64,000 nt of DNA from an uncultured Lachnospiraceae bacterium (lineage in GTDB: Bacteria > Bacillota > Clostridia > Lachnospirales > Lachnospiraceae), in contig CAJTMB010000013.1 in the NCBI GenBank assembly GCA_910577105.1, positions 14,419 through 78,418 on the forward strand, read 5' to 3'. The notes under the pieces are model-generated. The model did not search any database. It was not told where the DNA came from and was given only the letters and a program-made list of their open reading frames with translations. Below are positions 24,741-33,959 of the stretch, piece after piece. Position numbers and translations under genes: made by a program. Positions within the stretch are counted from its first letter, which is position 1; each line of letters begins with the position of its first letter.

Positions 24741-25754
24741 ATGACTAATGATAGTATGACCGCAAGTTTTCTTTTTATACAAAAAATTTTAAAAATATCG
24801 GGAATTGTTTTTGCCTGCTGCATTTTTTGGATTGGATGCGGAAAAAAAACAGGTTCCGAAATCAGGATAGGCGCCATGAAAGGGCCGACCACTATCGGGC
24901 TTTTGCATCTGATGGAGGAGGCAAAGGAAGGCAATACGGAAAATGCATATGCGTTCACCATGGCTGCGGGGGCGGATGAACTGACGCCGCTTCTGGCGAA
25001 AGGAGAACTGGATATTGCACTGGTTCCCGCCAATGTGGCAGCCATTCTTTATCAAAAAACCGGCGGTGGCATCTGTGTTATAGATATCAACACGCTGGGT
25101 GTGCTGTATATGGTATCGGCAGATGAGGGTGTGGAAGGCGCGGCGGATTTAAGGGGAAAGACCATCTACCTTACAGGAAGGGGCACTACGCCGGACTACG
25201 TACTGCAGTACCTGCTTTCCCAAAACGGCATCGGCATGGATGAAGTAACGCTGGAATACCGCTCGGAGGCGACAGAGGTGGCGGCGCTGCTTGCAGAAAA
25301 TCCGAAAGCGCTCGGGCTTTTGCCCCAGCCTTTTGCTGCCATGGCCTGTGCGAAAAACGACAACCTTGCCCTGTGCTTTTCCATGACGGAGGAGTGGGAT
25401 AAGGTGCAGGTAGGGGAAGGCAGCCGCCTTGTGACGGGTGTTACGGTTGTGCGGAGGGCGTTTCTTCTGGAACATCCGGAAGCGGTGGAAATGTTTTTAA
25501 ACGAACATGCTGAAAGCGCGGCTTATACCGCAGATAATCAGGCGGAAACGGCAAGGCTCTGCGCGGAGGCGGGAATCATTGCCGACGAGCAGGCGGCCAT
25601 GCAGGCGATACCCTTCTGCGGCATTACCTGCATAACGGGAGAAGAAATGAAGCGGGCGCTTGGCGGATATCTGGCGGTTTTGTACGATAAAAATCCTGAG
25701 TCCGTGGGGGGAATCCTGCCGGACGATGATTTTTACTACGGGGTAAAAGAGTGA
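24741..25754 (+). CDS. ABC transporter substrate-binding lipoprotein (SsuA/NMT1-like)
   Basis: 337 residues from the ATG at 24741, preceded by AAAGGAGGGGG. A hydrophobic signal (ISGIVFACCIFWIGC) ends in a lipobox-like IGC, giving a lipid-anchored Cys. The mature part is a type-II binding fold: IRIGAMKGPTTIGLLHL, GELDIALVPANVAA, LRGKTIYLTGRGTTPDYVLQYLL. This is the pattern of sulfonate/nitrate/thiamine-precursor binding proteins; the ligand is not evident. Its TGA overlaps the GTG start of the fused permease-ATPase gene, so the two form a complete importer. Confidence 0.88.
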   Translation: MTNDSMTASFLFIQKILKISGIVFACCIFWIGCGKKTGSEIRIGAMKGPTTIGLLHLMEEAKEGNTENAYAFTMAAGADELTPLLAKGELDIALVPANVAAILYQKTGGGICVIDINTLGVLYMVSADEGVEGAADLRGKTIYLTGRGTTPDYVLQYLLSQNGIGMDEVTLEYRSEATEVAALLAENPKALGLLPQPFAAMACAKNDNLALCFSMTEEWDKVQVGEGSRLVTGVTVVRRAFLLEHPEAVEMFLNEHAESAAYTADNQAETARLCAEAGIIADEQAAMQAIPFCGITCITGEEMKRALGGYLAVLYDKNPESVGGILPDDDFYYGVKE

Positions 25755-27142
25755 AACGAAACATGAAAAATTGGCGAAGCATGGCAGAAAAAAAGTGGAT
25801 AAGGCGGACGGCGGCATGTCTGTTCTGGCTGTGTGTCTGGCAGTCTGTTTTTTTGCTGGCGGATAATAAAATTTTGTTTGCAGGACCCGTACAGACGGCG
25901 AAGGCCCTGCTTTCAGAGATTTTTACTTTCGCGTTCTGGCAGGTAACCGGAATGTCCCTTTTCCGGATACTGCTGGGACTTTTTCTTGCTTTTTTTGCGG
26001 GCGCCCTGTTGGGGATTGCTGCTTATAAATCCGCCTTTCTGAAAGAACTGCTTTCCCCCCTTATGCTGTTTTGCAAGGCGGTGCCGGTGGCTTCTTTTGC
26101 CGTGATACTCCTTATCTGGTGGGGGGCGGGCTTGCTGTCAACGGCGGTTATTTTTCTGGTTGTTCTTCCCATGGTTTATATCAATATTTATGAGGGACTT
26201 AAAAGTGCCGATGAAAAGCTTTTGCAGATGGCAAAGGTTTTTGATATGCCTCTTCGGAACAAGGTATTTTATGTCTATCTGCCGTCGCTTGCCCCATTTA
26301 TGGACGGGTGCATCAAAACGGCGGTGGGAATGGGTATCAAGGCGGGTGTGGCGGCGGAAGTAATCGGCACGCCAAAATGGTCCCTGGGAGGGGAACTTTA
26401 CCTCTCTAAAATCTATCTTGACACGGCAGGCGTGTTTGCGTGGACGGCAGTGGTGACAGCGTTGGGATTTACCTTGGAAAAAGCAATCCTTTTTTGCCGG
26501 CGCCGTTTTTGCAAAAGCCGTCCGGGGCCTATTAGGGGAAGGAAAAAAGAATCCGTGCCGGTAAGCATATATACCGAGGATATCGGAAAAGCATTCGGGG
26601 ACCATGCCGTACTTTGCGGCATTACAAAAAAACTGGAATCCGGAAAGCTATACTGCCTGACGGGAGCATCGGGAGCGGGAAAAACCACGCTGGTGCACAT
26701 GCTGGCGGGACTGGAAAAGCCGGACCGGGGCAGGATGGAAATGCAGGGCGGGAAAAGTTCCAAAAGCGGCATATCTGCCGCAGGCGTGTTTCAGGAAGAC
26801 AGGCTTTGTGAAGAAGAAAGCGCCGCAGTGAATGTCAGACTGGTATCCCGTGATTACGGGAAGTCGGAAGAATGCCTCAAAGAACTGCTGCCGGTGGAAG
26901 CAATCTCTCTGCCGGTAAAGAACTTAAGCGGCGGTATGCGCAGGCGTGTCTGCCTTGCCCGTGCGCTTGCGGCGGATGCAGACTGGCTTTTTCTGGACGA
27001 GCCCTTTACCGGTCTGGATGAAGAAAACAAAGAAAGGGCAATCCGGACCATTGAAAAGTATCGCGGAAACAGGCTTACGGTGCTCGTAACGCATGATATG
27101 AATGATGCAGCAAAACTGGGCGGAGAAATTTGGAAAATATAA
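25751..27142 (+). CDS. ABC importer: permease fused to ATPase
   Basis: 463 residues, starting at GTG 25751 (GTGA overlap with the previous stop; an ATG at 25763 is possible). Residues 1-255 are an SsuC-type permease with about six membrane segments and the coupling-helix region DEKLLQMAKVFDMPLRNKVFYVYLP. Residues 270-463 are an SsuB-type ATPase: Walker A GASGAGKTT, Q-loop FQEDRL, signature LSGGMRRR, Walker B WLFLDEPF, switch His LVTHD. The ATPase half is short (about 190 residues) but keeps all catalytic motifs. These are normally separate genes; the fusion fixes a 1:1 ratio. Substrate unknown. Confidence 0.9.
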   Translation: MKRNMKNWRSMAEKKWIRRTAACLFWLCVWQSVFLLADNKILFAGPVQTAKALLSEIFTFAFWQVTGMSLFRILLGLFLAFFAGALLGIAAYKSAFLKELLSPLMLFCKAVPVASFAVILLIWWGAGLLSTAVIFLVVLPMVYINIYEGLKSADEKLLQMAKVFDMPLRNKVFYVYLPSLAPFMDGCIKTAVGMGIKAGVAAEVIGTPKWSLGGELYLSKIYLDTAGVFAWTAVVTALGFTLEKAILFCRRRFCKSRPGPIRGRKKESVPVSIYTEDIGKAFGDHAVLCGITKKLESGKLYCLTGASGAGKTTLVHMLAGLEKPDRGRMEMQGGKSSKSGISAAGVFQEDRLCEEESAAVNVRLVSRDYGKSEECLKELLPVEAISLPVKNLSGGMRRRVCLARALAADADWLFLDEPFTGLDEENKERAIRTIEKYRGNRLTVLVTHDMNDAAKLGGEIWKI

Positions 27143-27185
27143 AGTAGAAAATGCAGAAAACACAGAAAAACGCTACGAAAAAGCA

Positions 27186-27214
27186 TAGACAAGTCCCCGT
27201 TCTTATGCTATAAT
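27186..27214 (+). promoter_or_regulatory. Promoter of tig
   Basis: TAGACA (27186-27191), 17-bp spacer, TATAAT (27209-27214) with an extended TGC directly before the -10. Confidence 0.8.
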
Positions 27215-27287
27215 CCTAAAATGACTGTGACTATATCCGTTTCGGCGTACATATATGCAGCCACGATTTTAAGGAGGAAATGTAACG

Positions 27288-28634
27288 ATGGGTTTACAGG
27301 TAGAAAAACTGGAAAAAAATATGGCAAAGCTGACAATTGAAGTGTCTTCCGAAAAACTGGAGGCAGCCATAGAAACCGCTTATCAGAAAAACAAAAACAA
27401 AATCAGTGTACCCGGATTCCGCAAGGGTAAGGTACCGCGTAAGATGATTGAGCAGATGTACGGTGCGGCTATCTTTTATGAAGATGCGGCAAATGAGCTG
27501 ATTCCTGAGGCATATGAAAACGCATTGGAGGAATGTACGGAGGAAATCGTGTCCGCTCCCAAGGTGGATGTGATTCAGATAGAAGCTGGAAAACCCTTTA
27601 TCTTTACGGCAGAGGTTGCTTTAAAACCGGAGGTAACCCTGGGCAAGTATAAAGGCGTGAAGATTGACAAGGTCGATGTGGAAGTGACCGAAGAAGAAAT
27701 CAACGAGCAGATTGAAAAAGAAAGAGAAAACAGTGCAAGAACCATTACCGTTGAGGACAGACCCGTAAAAGACGGTGATATCACTACCATAGATTTTGAG
27801 GGATTTGTAGACGGTAAAGCATTTGAGGGCGGAAAAGGCACGGATTATCCGCTGACAATCGGCTCCGGTTCATTTATTCCCGGATTCGAAGAGCAGCTGA
27901 TTGGCGCTTCGATTGACGAGGAGAAAGAAGTAAACGTTACGTTCCCTGAGGATTACCACGCAGCGGAACTGGCAGGAAAACCCGCAGTATTTAAGTGTGT
28001 GGTAAAAGGCATTAAGGAGAAAGAACTGCCCGAACTGGATGATGAGTTTGCAAGCGAAGTTTCCACTTTTGATACCTTGGCTGAGTATAAAGAGGACGTG
28101 AAAAAGACCTTGCTCGCAAAGAAGGAAGATGCTGCAAAGAGCGCTAAAGAAGAGGCAGTCATCGAAGCCGTAATTGAGGATGCCAAGATGGAGATTCCCG
28201 ATGCAATGGTAGAAACAGAGCAGCGCCAGATGATTGATGAATTTGCACAGAGAATCCAGATGCAGGGACTGTCCATGGAGCAGTACATGCAGTTTACGGG
28301 AACCAATCCGCAGATGCTTCTGGAGCAGAGCAAACCGCAGGCATTAAAGAGGATTCAGTCCAGGCTGGTATTGGAAGCGGTTGCCGCTGCTGAGAATTTA
28401 TCTGCCAATGAAGAAGAATTTGAAGAAGAAGTGAAAAAAATGTCTGAAAAGTACCAGATGGAACCGGATAAAATCAAGGAGACACTGGGAGAACACGGCA
28501 AAAAGCAGCTGATGGCAGATATTGCAGTAAACAAGGCAGTTGATTTCCTGACAGCAAATGCAAAAGAGGGAAAAGCGGCAAAGTCTGCAAAAGCGAAGGC
28601 TGAGAAGGCAAAGGAAGCGGAAACGGAAGAATAA
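27288..28634 (+). CDS. tig: Trigger factor, ribosome-associated chaperone
   Basis: 448 residues. The N-terminal ribosome-binding domain has the signature GFRKGKVPRKMIEQ that docks near the exit tunnel. The middle FKBP-type isomerase domain contains GDITTIDFEGFVDGKAFEGG and FIPGFEEQLIGA. The C-terminal helical arms end in an Ala/Lys-rich tail (KAAKSAKAKAEKAKEAETEE). It shields nascent chains as they leave the ribosome. A strong AAGGAGG site precedes the ATG. It heads the conserved order tig-clpP-clpX-lon-ysxC, although a terminator and a new promoter separate it from clpP. Confidence 0.97.
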   Translation: MGLQVEKLEKNMAKLTIEVSSEKLEAAIETAYQKNKNKISVPGFRKGKVPRKMIEQMYGAAIFYEDAANELIPEAYENALEECTEEIVSAPKVDVIQIEAGKPFIFTAEVALKPEVTLGKYKGVKIDKVDVEVTEEEINEQIEKERENSARTITVEDRPVKDGDITTIDFEGFVDGKAFEGGKGTDYPLTIGSGSFIPGFEEQLIGASIDEEKEVNVTFPEDYHAAELAGKPAVFKCVVKGIKEKELPELDDEFASEVSTFDTLAEYKEDVKKTLLAKKEDAAKSAKEEAVIEAVIEDAKMEIPDAMVETEQRQMIDEFAQRIQMQGLSMEQYMQFTGTNPQMLLEQSKPQALKRIQSRLVLEAVAAAENLSANEEEFEEEVKKMSEKYQMEPDKIKETLGEHGKKQLMADIAVNKAVDFLTANAKEGKAAKSAKAKAEKAKEAETEE

Positions 28635-28682
28635 CAGGTATGAAATCTGTGTTTGGACAGATACTATTTCCGAGGTGATGAT

Positions 28683-28823
28683 GTGAAAAACAGGGAAGAA
28701 ACCAGACAACAGATGAATCATAATGAATTTAACAGTGTAACCCAGAAGAAAAAACCGGAGAATCAGAATCAGGAGCATAACGTCAGAAAAGAAGGGCTTC
28801 AGCCGATGAACCGGAAAAAGTAA
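28683..28823 (+). CDS. Small basic hydrophilic protein
   Basis: 46 codons from GTG 28683, with GAGGTGATG upstream and a terminator directly after the stop. The product is rich in N, Q, K, R and E (for example NHNEFNSVTQKKKPENQNQ), with no hydrophobic core, so it may be disordered. It is probably co-transcribed with tig. The family is not recognised; coding status rests on the ribosome binding site, composition and terminator placement. Confidence 0.4.
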   Translation: MKNREETRQQMNHNEFNSVTQKKKPENQNQEHNVRKEGLQPMNRKK

Positions 28824-28830
28824 ATGAGGG

Positions 28831-28864
28831 AAACAGCGTGGCAGAAGCCGCGCTGTTTCTTTGG
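28831..28864 (+). terminator. Terminator of the tig transcript
   Basis: AAACAGCG (28831-28838) and CGCTGTTT (28851-28858) with an inner GGC-AGAA-GCC stem, then CTTTGG. It separates tig and the small gene from clpP. Confidence 0.75.
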
Positions 28865-28919
28865 CTCTGGTTTCAATTCCATTTCTTTGTTAAGTTTTTC
28901 TTAAATCCAAGGTTTGAGA

Positions 28920-28948
28920 TTGCAAAAATTTTTGTTGTAGTCTATTAT
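28920..28948 (+). promoter_or_regulatory. Promoter of clpP
   Basis: TTGCAA (28920-28925), 17-bp spacer, TATTAT (28943-28948). No CtsR-type heptad repeat was seen around it. Confidence 0.65.
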
Positions 28949-29003
28949 GAAAGATAAGTGTATAGGCAAGACTGAAAATAAATAACAGAACGGAGGAAAG
29001 CAT

Positions 29004-29603
29004 ATGAGTTTAGTACCTTACGTCATAGAACAAACCAGCAGGGGAGAAAGGTCATACGACATCTATTCGCGTCTTTTGAAAGAAAGAATTATCTTTCTGG
29101 GAGAGGAAGTAAACGAAACCACGGCGAGCCTTGTAGTGGCCCAGCTTTTGTTTCTTGAAGCGGAAGACCCGGAAAAGGACATTAACCTTTATATTAACAG
29201 TCCCGGCGGTTCCGTAACGGCAGGTATGGCAATATATGATACCATGCGATTCATCAAGTGCGATGTATCCACCATATGCATCGGTATGGCTGCAAGTATG
29301 GGTGCATTCTTACTGGCAGGCGGCACGAAAGGAAAGAGGATGGCGCTTCCCAATGCTGAAATTATGATTCATCAGCCGCTTGGCGGGGCACAGGGACAGG
29401 CAACGGAGATTGAAATTGCCGCAAAGCATATTTTGCAGACAAAAGAAAAGCTGAACAAGATACTGGCTGAAAATACGGGAAGGGATTATGAAATTATAGC
29501 TGCGGATACGGAGAGGGATAATTGGAAATCGGCCCAGGAAGCGATGGAGTATGGACTGATTGACAAAGTGATTACCTCCCATTCATCCGGCGAGAAAGAA
29601 TAA
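29004..29603 (+). CDS. clpP: ClpP, ATP-dependent protease proteolytic subunit
   Basis: 199 residues. The serine protease triad lies in GMAASMGAFLLAGG (catalytic Ser), NAEIMIHQPLGGAQGQ (catalytic His) and the Asp of the ERDNWKSAQEA region. The N-terminus MSLVPYVIEQTSRGERSYDIYSRLL is typical and includes the pro-segment. ClpP forms a tetradecameric barrel fed by ClpX, which is encoded 52 bp downstream. CGGAGGAAAG provides the ribosome binding site. Confidence 0.98.
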   Translation: MSLVPYVIEQTSRGERSYDIYSRLLKERIIFLGEEVNETTASLVVAQLLFLEAEDPEKDINLYINSPGGSVTAGMAIYDTMRFIKCDVSTICIGMAASMGAFLLAGGTKGKRMALPNAEIMIHQPLGGAQGQATEIEIAAKHILQTKEKLNKILAENTGRDYEIIAADTERDNWKSAQEAMEYGLIDKVITSHSSGEKE

Positions 29604-29655
29604 AATTTATTATCGCTGATACTGCAGGAGTGCAGTATGCGCGGAAAGGAAAGAG

Positions 29656-30921
29656 ATGGCAGGAAAGAGTTCCGGCAATGATGTAAGATGTTCATTCTGT
29701 AACAAAACGCAGGAGCAGGTCAGGAAGCTGATAGCGGGACCTGCCGGCGTTTATATCTGTGATGAATGTATTGAAATATGCGGAGACATATTAGAAGAAG
29801 AATTTGAGGAAGATAATTTACCGATGGAGGATGCGCCGGATTTTAAGCTTTTAAAGCCGGTGGAAATCAAAAAGTTCCTTGATGACTATGTGATTGGGCA
29901 GGACGCAGCCAAAAAAGTGCTGTCAGTGGCTGTTTACAACCACTACAAAAGGGTTATGGCAAACAAGGGGCCTCAGGATGTGGAACTGCAGAAGAGCAAT
30001 ATCATTATGGTGGGGCCTACGGGTTCCGGCAAAACTTATCTGGCACAGACTCTTGCAAAGATTATTAATGTACCCTTTGCGATTGCGGACGCCACTACAC
30101 TGACCGAGGCGGGTTATGTGGGTGAGGACGTGGAGAACATCCTGTTAAAGCTGATTCAGGCAGCGGATTATGATGTGGAGCGTGCCCAGTACGGCATAAT
30201 TTACATTGATGAGATTGATAAGATTACCAAAAAGAGTGAAAACGTATCCATTACAAGGGATGTATCAGGAGAAGGCGTGCAGCAGGCGCTGTTAAAGATT
30301 ATTGAGGGGACGGTGGCAAGTGTTCCGCCGCAGGGAGGAAGGAAACATCCCCATCAGGAATTGATTCAGGTGGATACTTCCAACATCCTGTTTATCTGTG
30401 GGGGCGCTTTTGACGGCCTTGACAAAATAGTGGAAACAAGACTGAATCGGAAAACCATTGGTTTTAATGCAAAGATTACGGAAAAGGCAGCAAAAGAACT
30501 CGGGGAAATATTAGGGGAAGTAACGCCGCAGGATTTGGTGAAGTTTGGACTTATTCCCGAATTTGTGGGTCGTGTGCCTATTAATGTTTCTTTGCAGGGA
30601 CTTGATAAAGAGGCTCTTGTCCGTATTTTGAGGGAGCCAAAGAATGCTTTGATAAAACAATACCAGTGTCTTTTTGAAATGGATGATGTTAAACTCAGTT
30701 TTGAAGAAGACGCAATCGATGCCATAGCAAAACTGGCCATGGAAAGAAAAACCGGCGCAAGGGGGCTCAGGTCCATCATGGAGAATGTGATGATGGACGT
30801 TATGTACCGTATCCCATCGGATGATACCATAGAAAAAGTGATAATCACAAAGGGTGCGGTAGAGGGCATAAGCGAACCGCTTACAATACATCGGGAAACA
30901 GTCATGAAAAAAGCAAAGTAA
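29656..30921 (+). CDS. clpX: ClpX, AAA+ unfoldase of ClpXP
   Basis: 421 residues. An N-terminal C4 zinc finger (CSFC ... CDEC) forms the dimeric adaptor-binding domain. AAA+ motifs: Walker A GPTGSGKT, Walker B IIYIDEIDKI, sensor 2 TGARGLRS; the pore loop AGYVGEDVE is intact. An IGF-type ClpP-docking loop appears as KTIGFNAK. It recognises and unfolds substrates for ClpP. It follows clpP by 52 bp with AAAGGAAAGAG before the ATG, and a hairpin follows at 30925. Confidence 0.98.
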   Translation: MAGKSSGNDVRCSFCNKTQEQVRKLIAGPAGVYICDECIEICGDILEEEFEEDNLPMEDAPDFKLLKPVEIKKFLDDYVIGQDAAKKVLSVAVYNHYKRVMANKGPQDVELQKSNIIMVGPTGSGKTYLAQTLAKIINVPFAIADATTLTEAGYVGEDVENILLKLIQAADYDVERAQYGIIYIDEIDKITKKSENVSITRDVSGEGVQQALLKIIEGTVASVPPQGGRKHPHQELIQVDTSNILFICGGAFDGLDKIVETRLNRKTIGFNAKITEKAAKELGEILGEVTPQDLVKFGLIPEFVGRVPINVSLQGLDKEALVRILREPKNALIKQYQCLFEMDDVKLSFEEDAIDAIAKLAMERKTGARGLRSIMENVMMDVMYRIPSDDTIEKVIITKGAVEGISEPLTIHRETVMKKAK

Positions 30922-30924
30922 GTG

Positions 30925-30957
30925 AAACGCCGTTACTTTTTTAGTGCGGCGTTTTCC
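30925..30957 (+). terminator. Partial terminator between clpX and lon
   Basis: AAACGCCG (30925-30932), 14-nt loop, CGGCGTTT (30947-30954), then TCC; the short T run suggests partial read-through to lon. Confidence 0.55.
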
Positions 30958-30991
30958 ATTCATTGTGCATTTAGGGGAGAATCGACAAGAT

Positions 30992-33358
30992 ATGGAAAAT
31001 AATATGATGATAAATTTAGAGATGCCGGCAGTTGCCTTAAGAGGATTGAGCATCTTTCCGGGAATGCTGATTCACTTTGATTTGAGCCGTGACAAATCTG
31101 TCCATGCGGTAGAGCAGGCTATGTTGGGAAGACAGCTTTTGTTTGTGGTTTCACAAAAGGATGAAACAGTTGAGAATCCTGTCAGGACTGACCTCTATGA
31201 TGTCGGAACCGTCACAAAACTGAAGCAAATCAGCAGGCTTCCTAACGGAATTGTAAGGGTATTGGTGGAAGGACATGTGCGGGCCAGGCTGATTTCGCTA
31301 GAAGAGGAAATGCAATACCTTCTTGTGGAAATCGAAGAAATGCCTGATGAAGAAGATGCAGACGAAACGATAAATAAGGCAATGATTAGGGAACTGCAGG
31401 AAGTGTTCCGGGGTTACAGCAAACTTTATCCGAAAATCGGAAGGGCGCTGGAAAAAAAGATGGAAACCGTTCAGCAGCTGAAAGTCCTGATAGATACCAT
31501 GACCAGCGGACTGCCGCTTTCCGTAAGTTCAAAGCAGAAGATATTGTGTGCCGAAACTCTGAGGGAGAGGTTCGAGTATTTGTCCGCCGTGCTGTACAGC
31601 GAAATTCAGATTGGATTGATTCGGAAGGAATTGACTGAAAAAATACAAAAGAAGGTTGATAAAAACCAGAGAGAATATATTTTGCGGGAGCAGTTGAATG
31701 CCATCAGGGAGGAATTGGGAGAGAACGACGTCACATCGGAAGCCGACCGTTTTCAGGAAGAACTCCATAAGTTGAAAGCAGGCAAAGAAGTCAAGGATAA
31801 GATAGCAAGGGAAATTTCCAGATATAAAAAACTGTCCTCGGGCAGTTCGGAAAGTGCGGTGGAGAGGACATATATTGAAACACTTCTGCAAATGCCCTGG
31901 AACAGGTTTTCCAAGGATAATACGGATATCGAACGAGCCGAACAGATATTGGAGGAAGACCATTACGGCATGGAGCAGGTAAAAGAGCGTATTCTTGAAT
32001 TTTTAGCGGTCAGAAGCCTTACCAATGCAGTGGACAGCCCTATTGTCTGTCTGGTGGGGCCTCCGGGTACCGGAAAAACTTCCATTGCTAAAAGCGTGGC
32101 AAGAGCCCTGAACAAAGAATATGTGCGAATCAGCCTTGGAGGTGTCAGGGACGAAGCGGAAATCAGGGGGCACAGGAGGACTTATGTGGGAGCTATGCCG
32201 GGAAGGATTGCAACCGGTCTGAAACAGGCAGGGGTGAAAAACCCGTTAATGCTTTTGGATGAAATAGATAAGGTAAGCAGTGACTACAAAGGAGATACCT
32301 CTGCTGCGCTTCTGGAAGTTCTGGATGGTGAGCAAAACAACCGTTTCGGGGATCACTATCTGGAAATTCCGCTTGATTTGTCACAAGTGTTATTTATTGC
32401 GACCGCAAACAGCACTACCGGCATTCCAAAACCTTTGCTGGACCGTATGGAATTGATAGAGGTAAACAGTTATACAGATAACGAAAAATTTCATATTGCA
32501 AAACAGTACTTGCTTGGCAAGGCATTTCGCAAAAACGGTCTGGAAAACGGACGTCTGATTATCAGCGACAAAGCGCTGCGTGTGGTAATCGAGGGTTATA
32601 CAAGGGAAGCAGGAGTGCGCGGATTGGAGCGCAGAATAGGTGAAATCTGCAGGAAAGCTGCAAAGGCGCTGTTAAAGGAGTCACCGCAAAAAAGACAAAC
32701 AGCGAGTATCAGGGTGACTACCCAGAATCTCGAAAGATATCTGGGAAAAGTAAAATATACCAGAAGCCTGGCAAATGCGGAAGATGAAGTGGGGATTGTA
32801 CGCGGGCTGGCATGGACCAGTGTCGGCGGGGATACCCTGCAAATTGAAGTGAATGTAATGCCCGGAAAAGGGGAATTGGAACTTACCGGACAGATGGGAG
32901 ATGTTATGAAAGAATCTGCCATGACAGGGTTGAGTTATGTCAGGTCCATTAATCAGGAATATAATATTTCCGCAAAGACCTATAAAGAGAATGACTTTCA
33001 TATACATATTCCAGAGGGGGCAGTTCCCAAAGACGGGCCTTCTGCCGGCATTACCATGGCGACAGCGCTGCTCTCTGCCATAACCGGGATGCCGGTACAT
33101 GCAGATATTGCCATGACGGGAGAGATTACACTGCGTGGCAGGGTGCTTCCTGTCGGAGGATTAAAAGAAAAAATACTGGCAGCCAAGAAAGCAGGCATAA
33201 AGAAAGTGCTTGTTCCGTCACAAAATAAAAAGGATGTTGAGGAAATTTCCGCAGAGATAAAGTCGGGCATGGAAATCTGTTTTGTGGAAAGGATGGAAGA
33301 GGTGCTGGGTCACGCCCTGGTCTGTGAGGAGAGGAAAAAGGAGAACCATGATAATTAA
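30992..33358 (+). CDS. lon: Lon ATP-dependent protease
   Basis: 788 residues from the ATG at 30992 with AGGGGAGA upstream; an in-frame GTG at 30944 lies inside the preceding hairpin. The N-terminal substrate domain (ALRGLSIFPGMLIHF) is followed by AAA+ (Walker A GPPGTGKTS, Walker B LMLLDEIDKV). The C-terminal peptidase domain has the Ser-Lys dyad: Ser in VPKDGPSAGI and Lys in the following GLKEKILAAKKAG segment. It degrades damaged and regulatory proteins. Its last codons overlap the start of ysxC by 11 bp, so the two are coupled. Confidence 0.97.
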   Translation: MENNMMINLEMPAVALRGLSIFPGMLIHFDLSRDKSVHAVEQAMLGRQLLFVVSQKDETVENPVRTDLYDVGTVTKLKQISRLPNGIVRVLVEGHVRARLISLEEEMQYLLVEIEEMPDEEDADETINKAMIRELQEVFRGYSKLYPKIGRALEKKMETVQQLKVLIDTMTSGLPLSVSSKQKILCAETLRERFEYLSAVLYSEIQIGLIRKELTEKIQKKVDKNQREYILREQLNAIREELGENDVTSEADRFQEELHKLKAGKEVKDKIAREISRYKKLSSGSSESAVERTYIETLLQMPWNRFSKDNTDIERAEQILEEDHYGMEQVKERILEFLAVRSLTNAVDSPIVCLVGPPGTGKTSIAKSVARALNKEYVRISLGGVRDEAEIRGHRRTYVGAMPGRIATGLKQAGVKNPLMLLDEIDKVSSDYKGDTSAALLEVLDGEQNNRFGDHYLEIPLDLSQVLFIATANSTTGIPKPLLDRMELIEVNSYTDNEKFHIAKQYLLGKAFRKNGLENGRLIISDKALRVVIEGYTREAGVRGLERRIGEICRKAAKALLKESPQKRQTASIRVTTQNLERYLGKVKYTRSLANAEDEVGIVRGLAWTSVGGDTLQIEVNVMPGKGELELTGQMGDVMKESAMTGLSYVRSINQEYNISAKTYKENDFHIHIPEGAVPKDGPSAGITMATALLSAITGMPVHADIAMTGEITLRGRVLPVGGLKEKILAAKKAGIKKVLVPSQNKKDVEEISAEIKSGMEICFVERMEEVLGHALVCEERKKENHDN

Positions 33359-33947
33359 GAATGTCAGTCTGGAAACGGTTTGCGGAATTACCAGCAAGAT
33401 ACCTGAAAACCAGCATCCCGAAGTCGCCTTTGCGGGAAAGAGCAATGTAGGGAAGTCTTCACTTATTAATGCGTTAATGAATAGAAAATCCCTTGCCCGT
33501 ACCAGTGCTCAGCCTGGGAAGACACAGACTATAAATTTTTATAATGTAAACGATGAAATTTATCTTGTGGATTTGCCGGGGTACGGATATGCCCGGGCGA
33601 ATGAGGAAGTAAAGGCCAAATGGGGCAAAATGGTGGAAAATTACCTTCATAAATCCCGACAGCTGAAAGCGGTTTTTCTTCTGATAGATATTCGTCATGA
33701 GCCGGGGAGCAACGACAGGATTATGTATGACTGGATTGTGGGACAGGGATTTTTTCCGATTATCGTTGCTACCAAACTGGACAAGATAAAAAGAAGTCAG
33801 GTATCTAAGCAGGTAAAACTGATTAAAGAGGCGCTTCATACAAAATCGGATACCATGGTTATTCCTTTTTCATCGGAAAACAAGCAGGGGCGGGATGAAA
33901 TCTATCATCTGCTTGATGGATATCTGACAGGAGAAATCAACGGATAA
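33348..33947 (+). CDS. engB: YsxC/EngB ribosome-biogenesis GTPase
   Basis: 199 residues from the ATG at 33348, preceded by AAAGGAGA; the frame is open further upstream inside lon. G1 GKSNVGKSS, G3 DLPGYGYA, G4 TKLDK, and a G2 Thr in ARTSAQPGKTQTINFY. It is a TrmE-Era-EngA-like GTPase required for assembly of the 50S subunit. The lon-ysxC order is conserved in Firmicutes. A membrane protein gene follows after 12 bp. Confidence 0.96.
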   Translation: MIIKNVSLETVCGITSKIPENQHPEVAFAGKSNVGKSSLINALMNRKSLARTSAQPGKTQTINFYNVNDEIYLVDLPGYGYARANEEVKAKWGKMVENYLHKSRQLKAVFLLIDIRHEPGSNDRIMYDWIVGQGFFPIIVATKLDKIKRSQVSKQVKLIKEALHTKSDTMVIPFSSENKQGRDEIYHLLDGYLTGEING

Positions 33948-33959
33948 GAGGGATAAGAT

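Noticed and set aside
28950..29003. CtsR operator at clpP
   Set aside because: No GGTCAAA-type heptad direct repeat is found near the clpP promoter.
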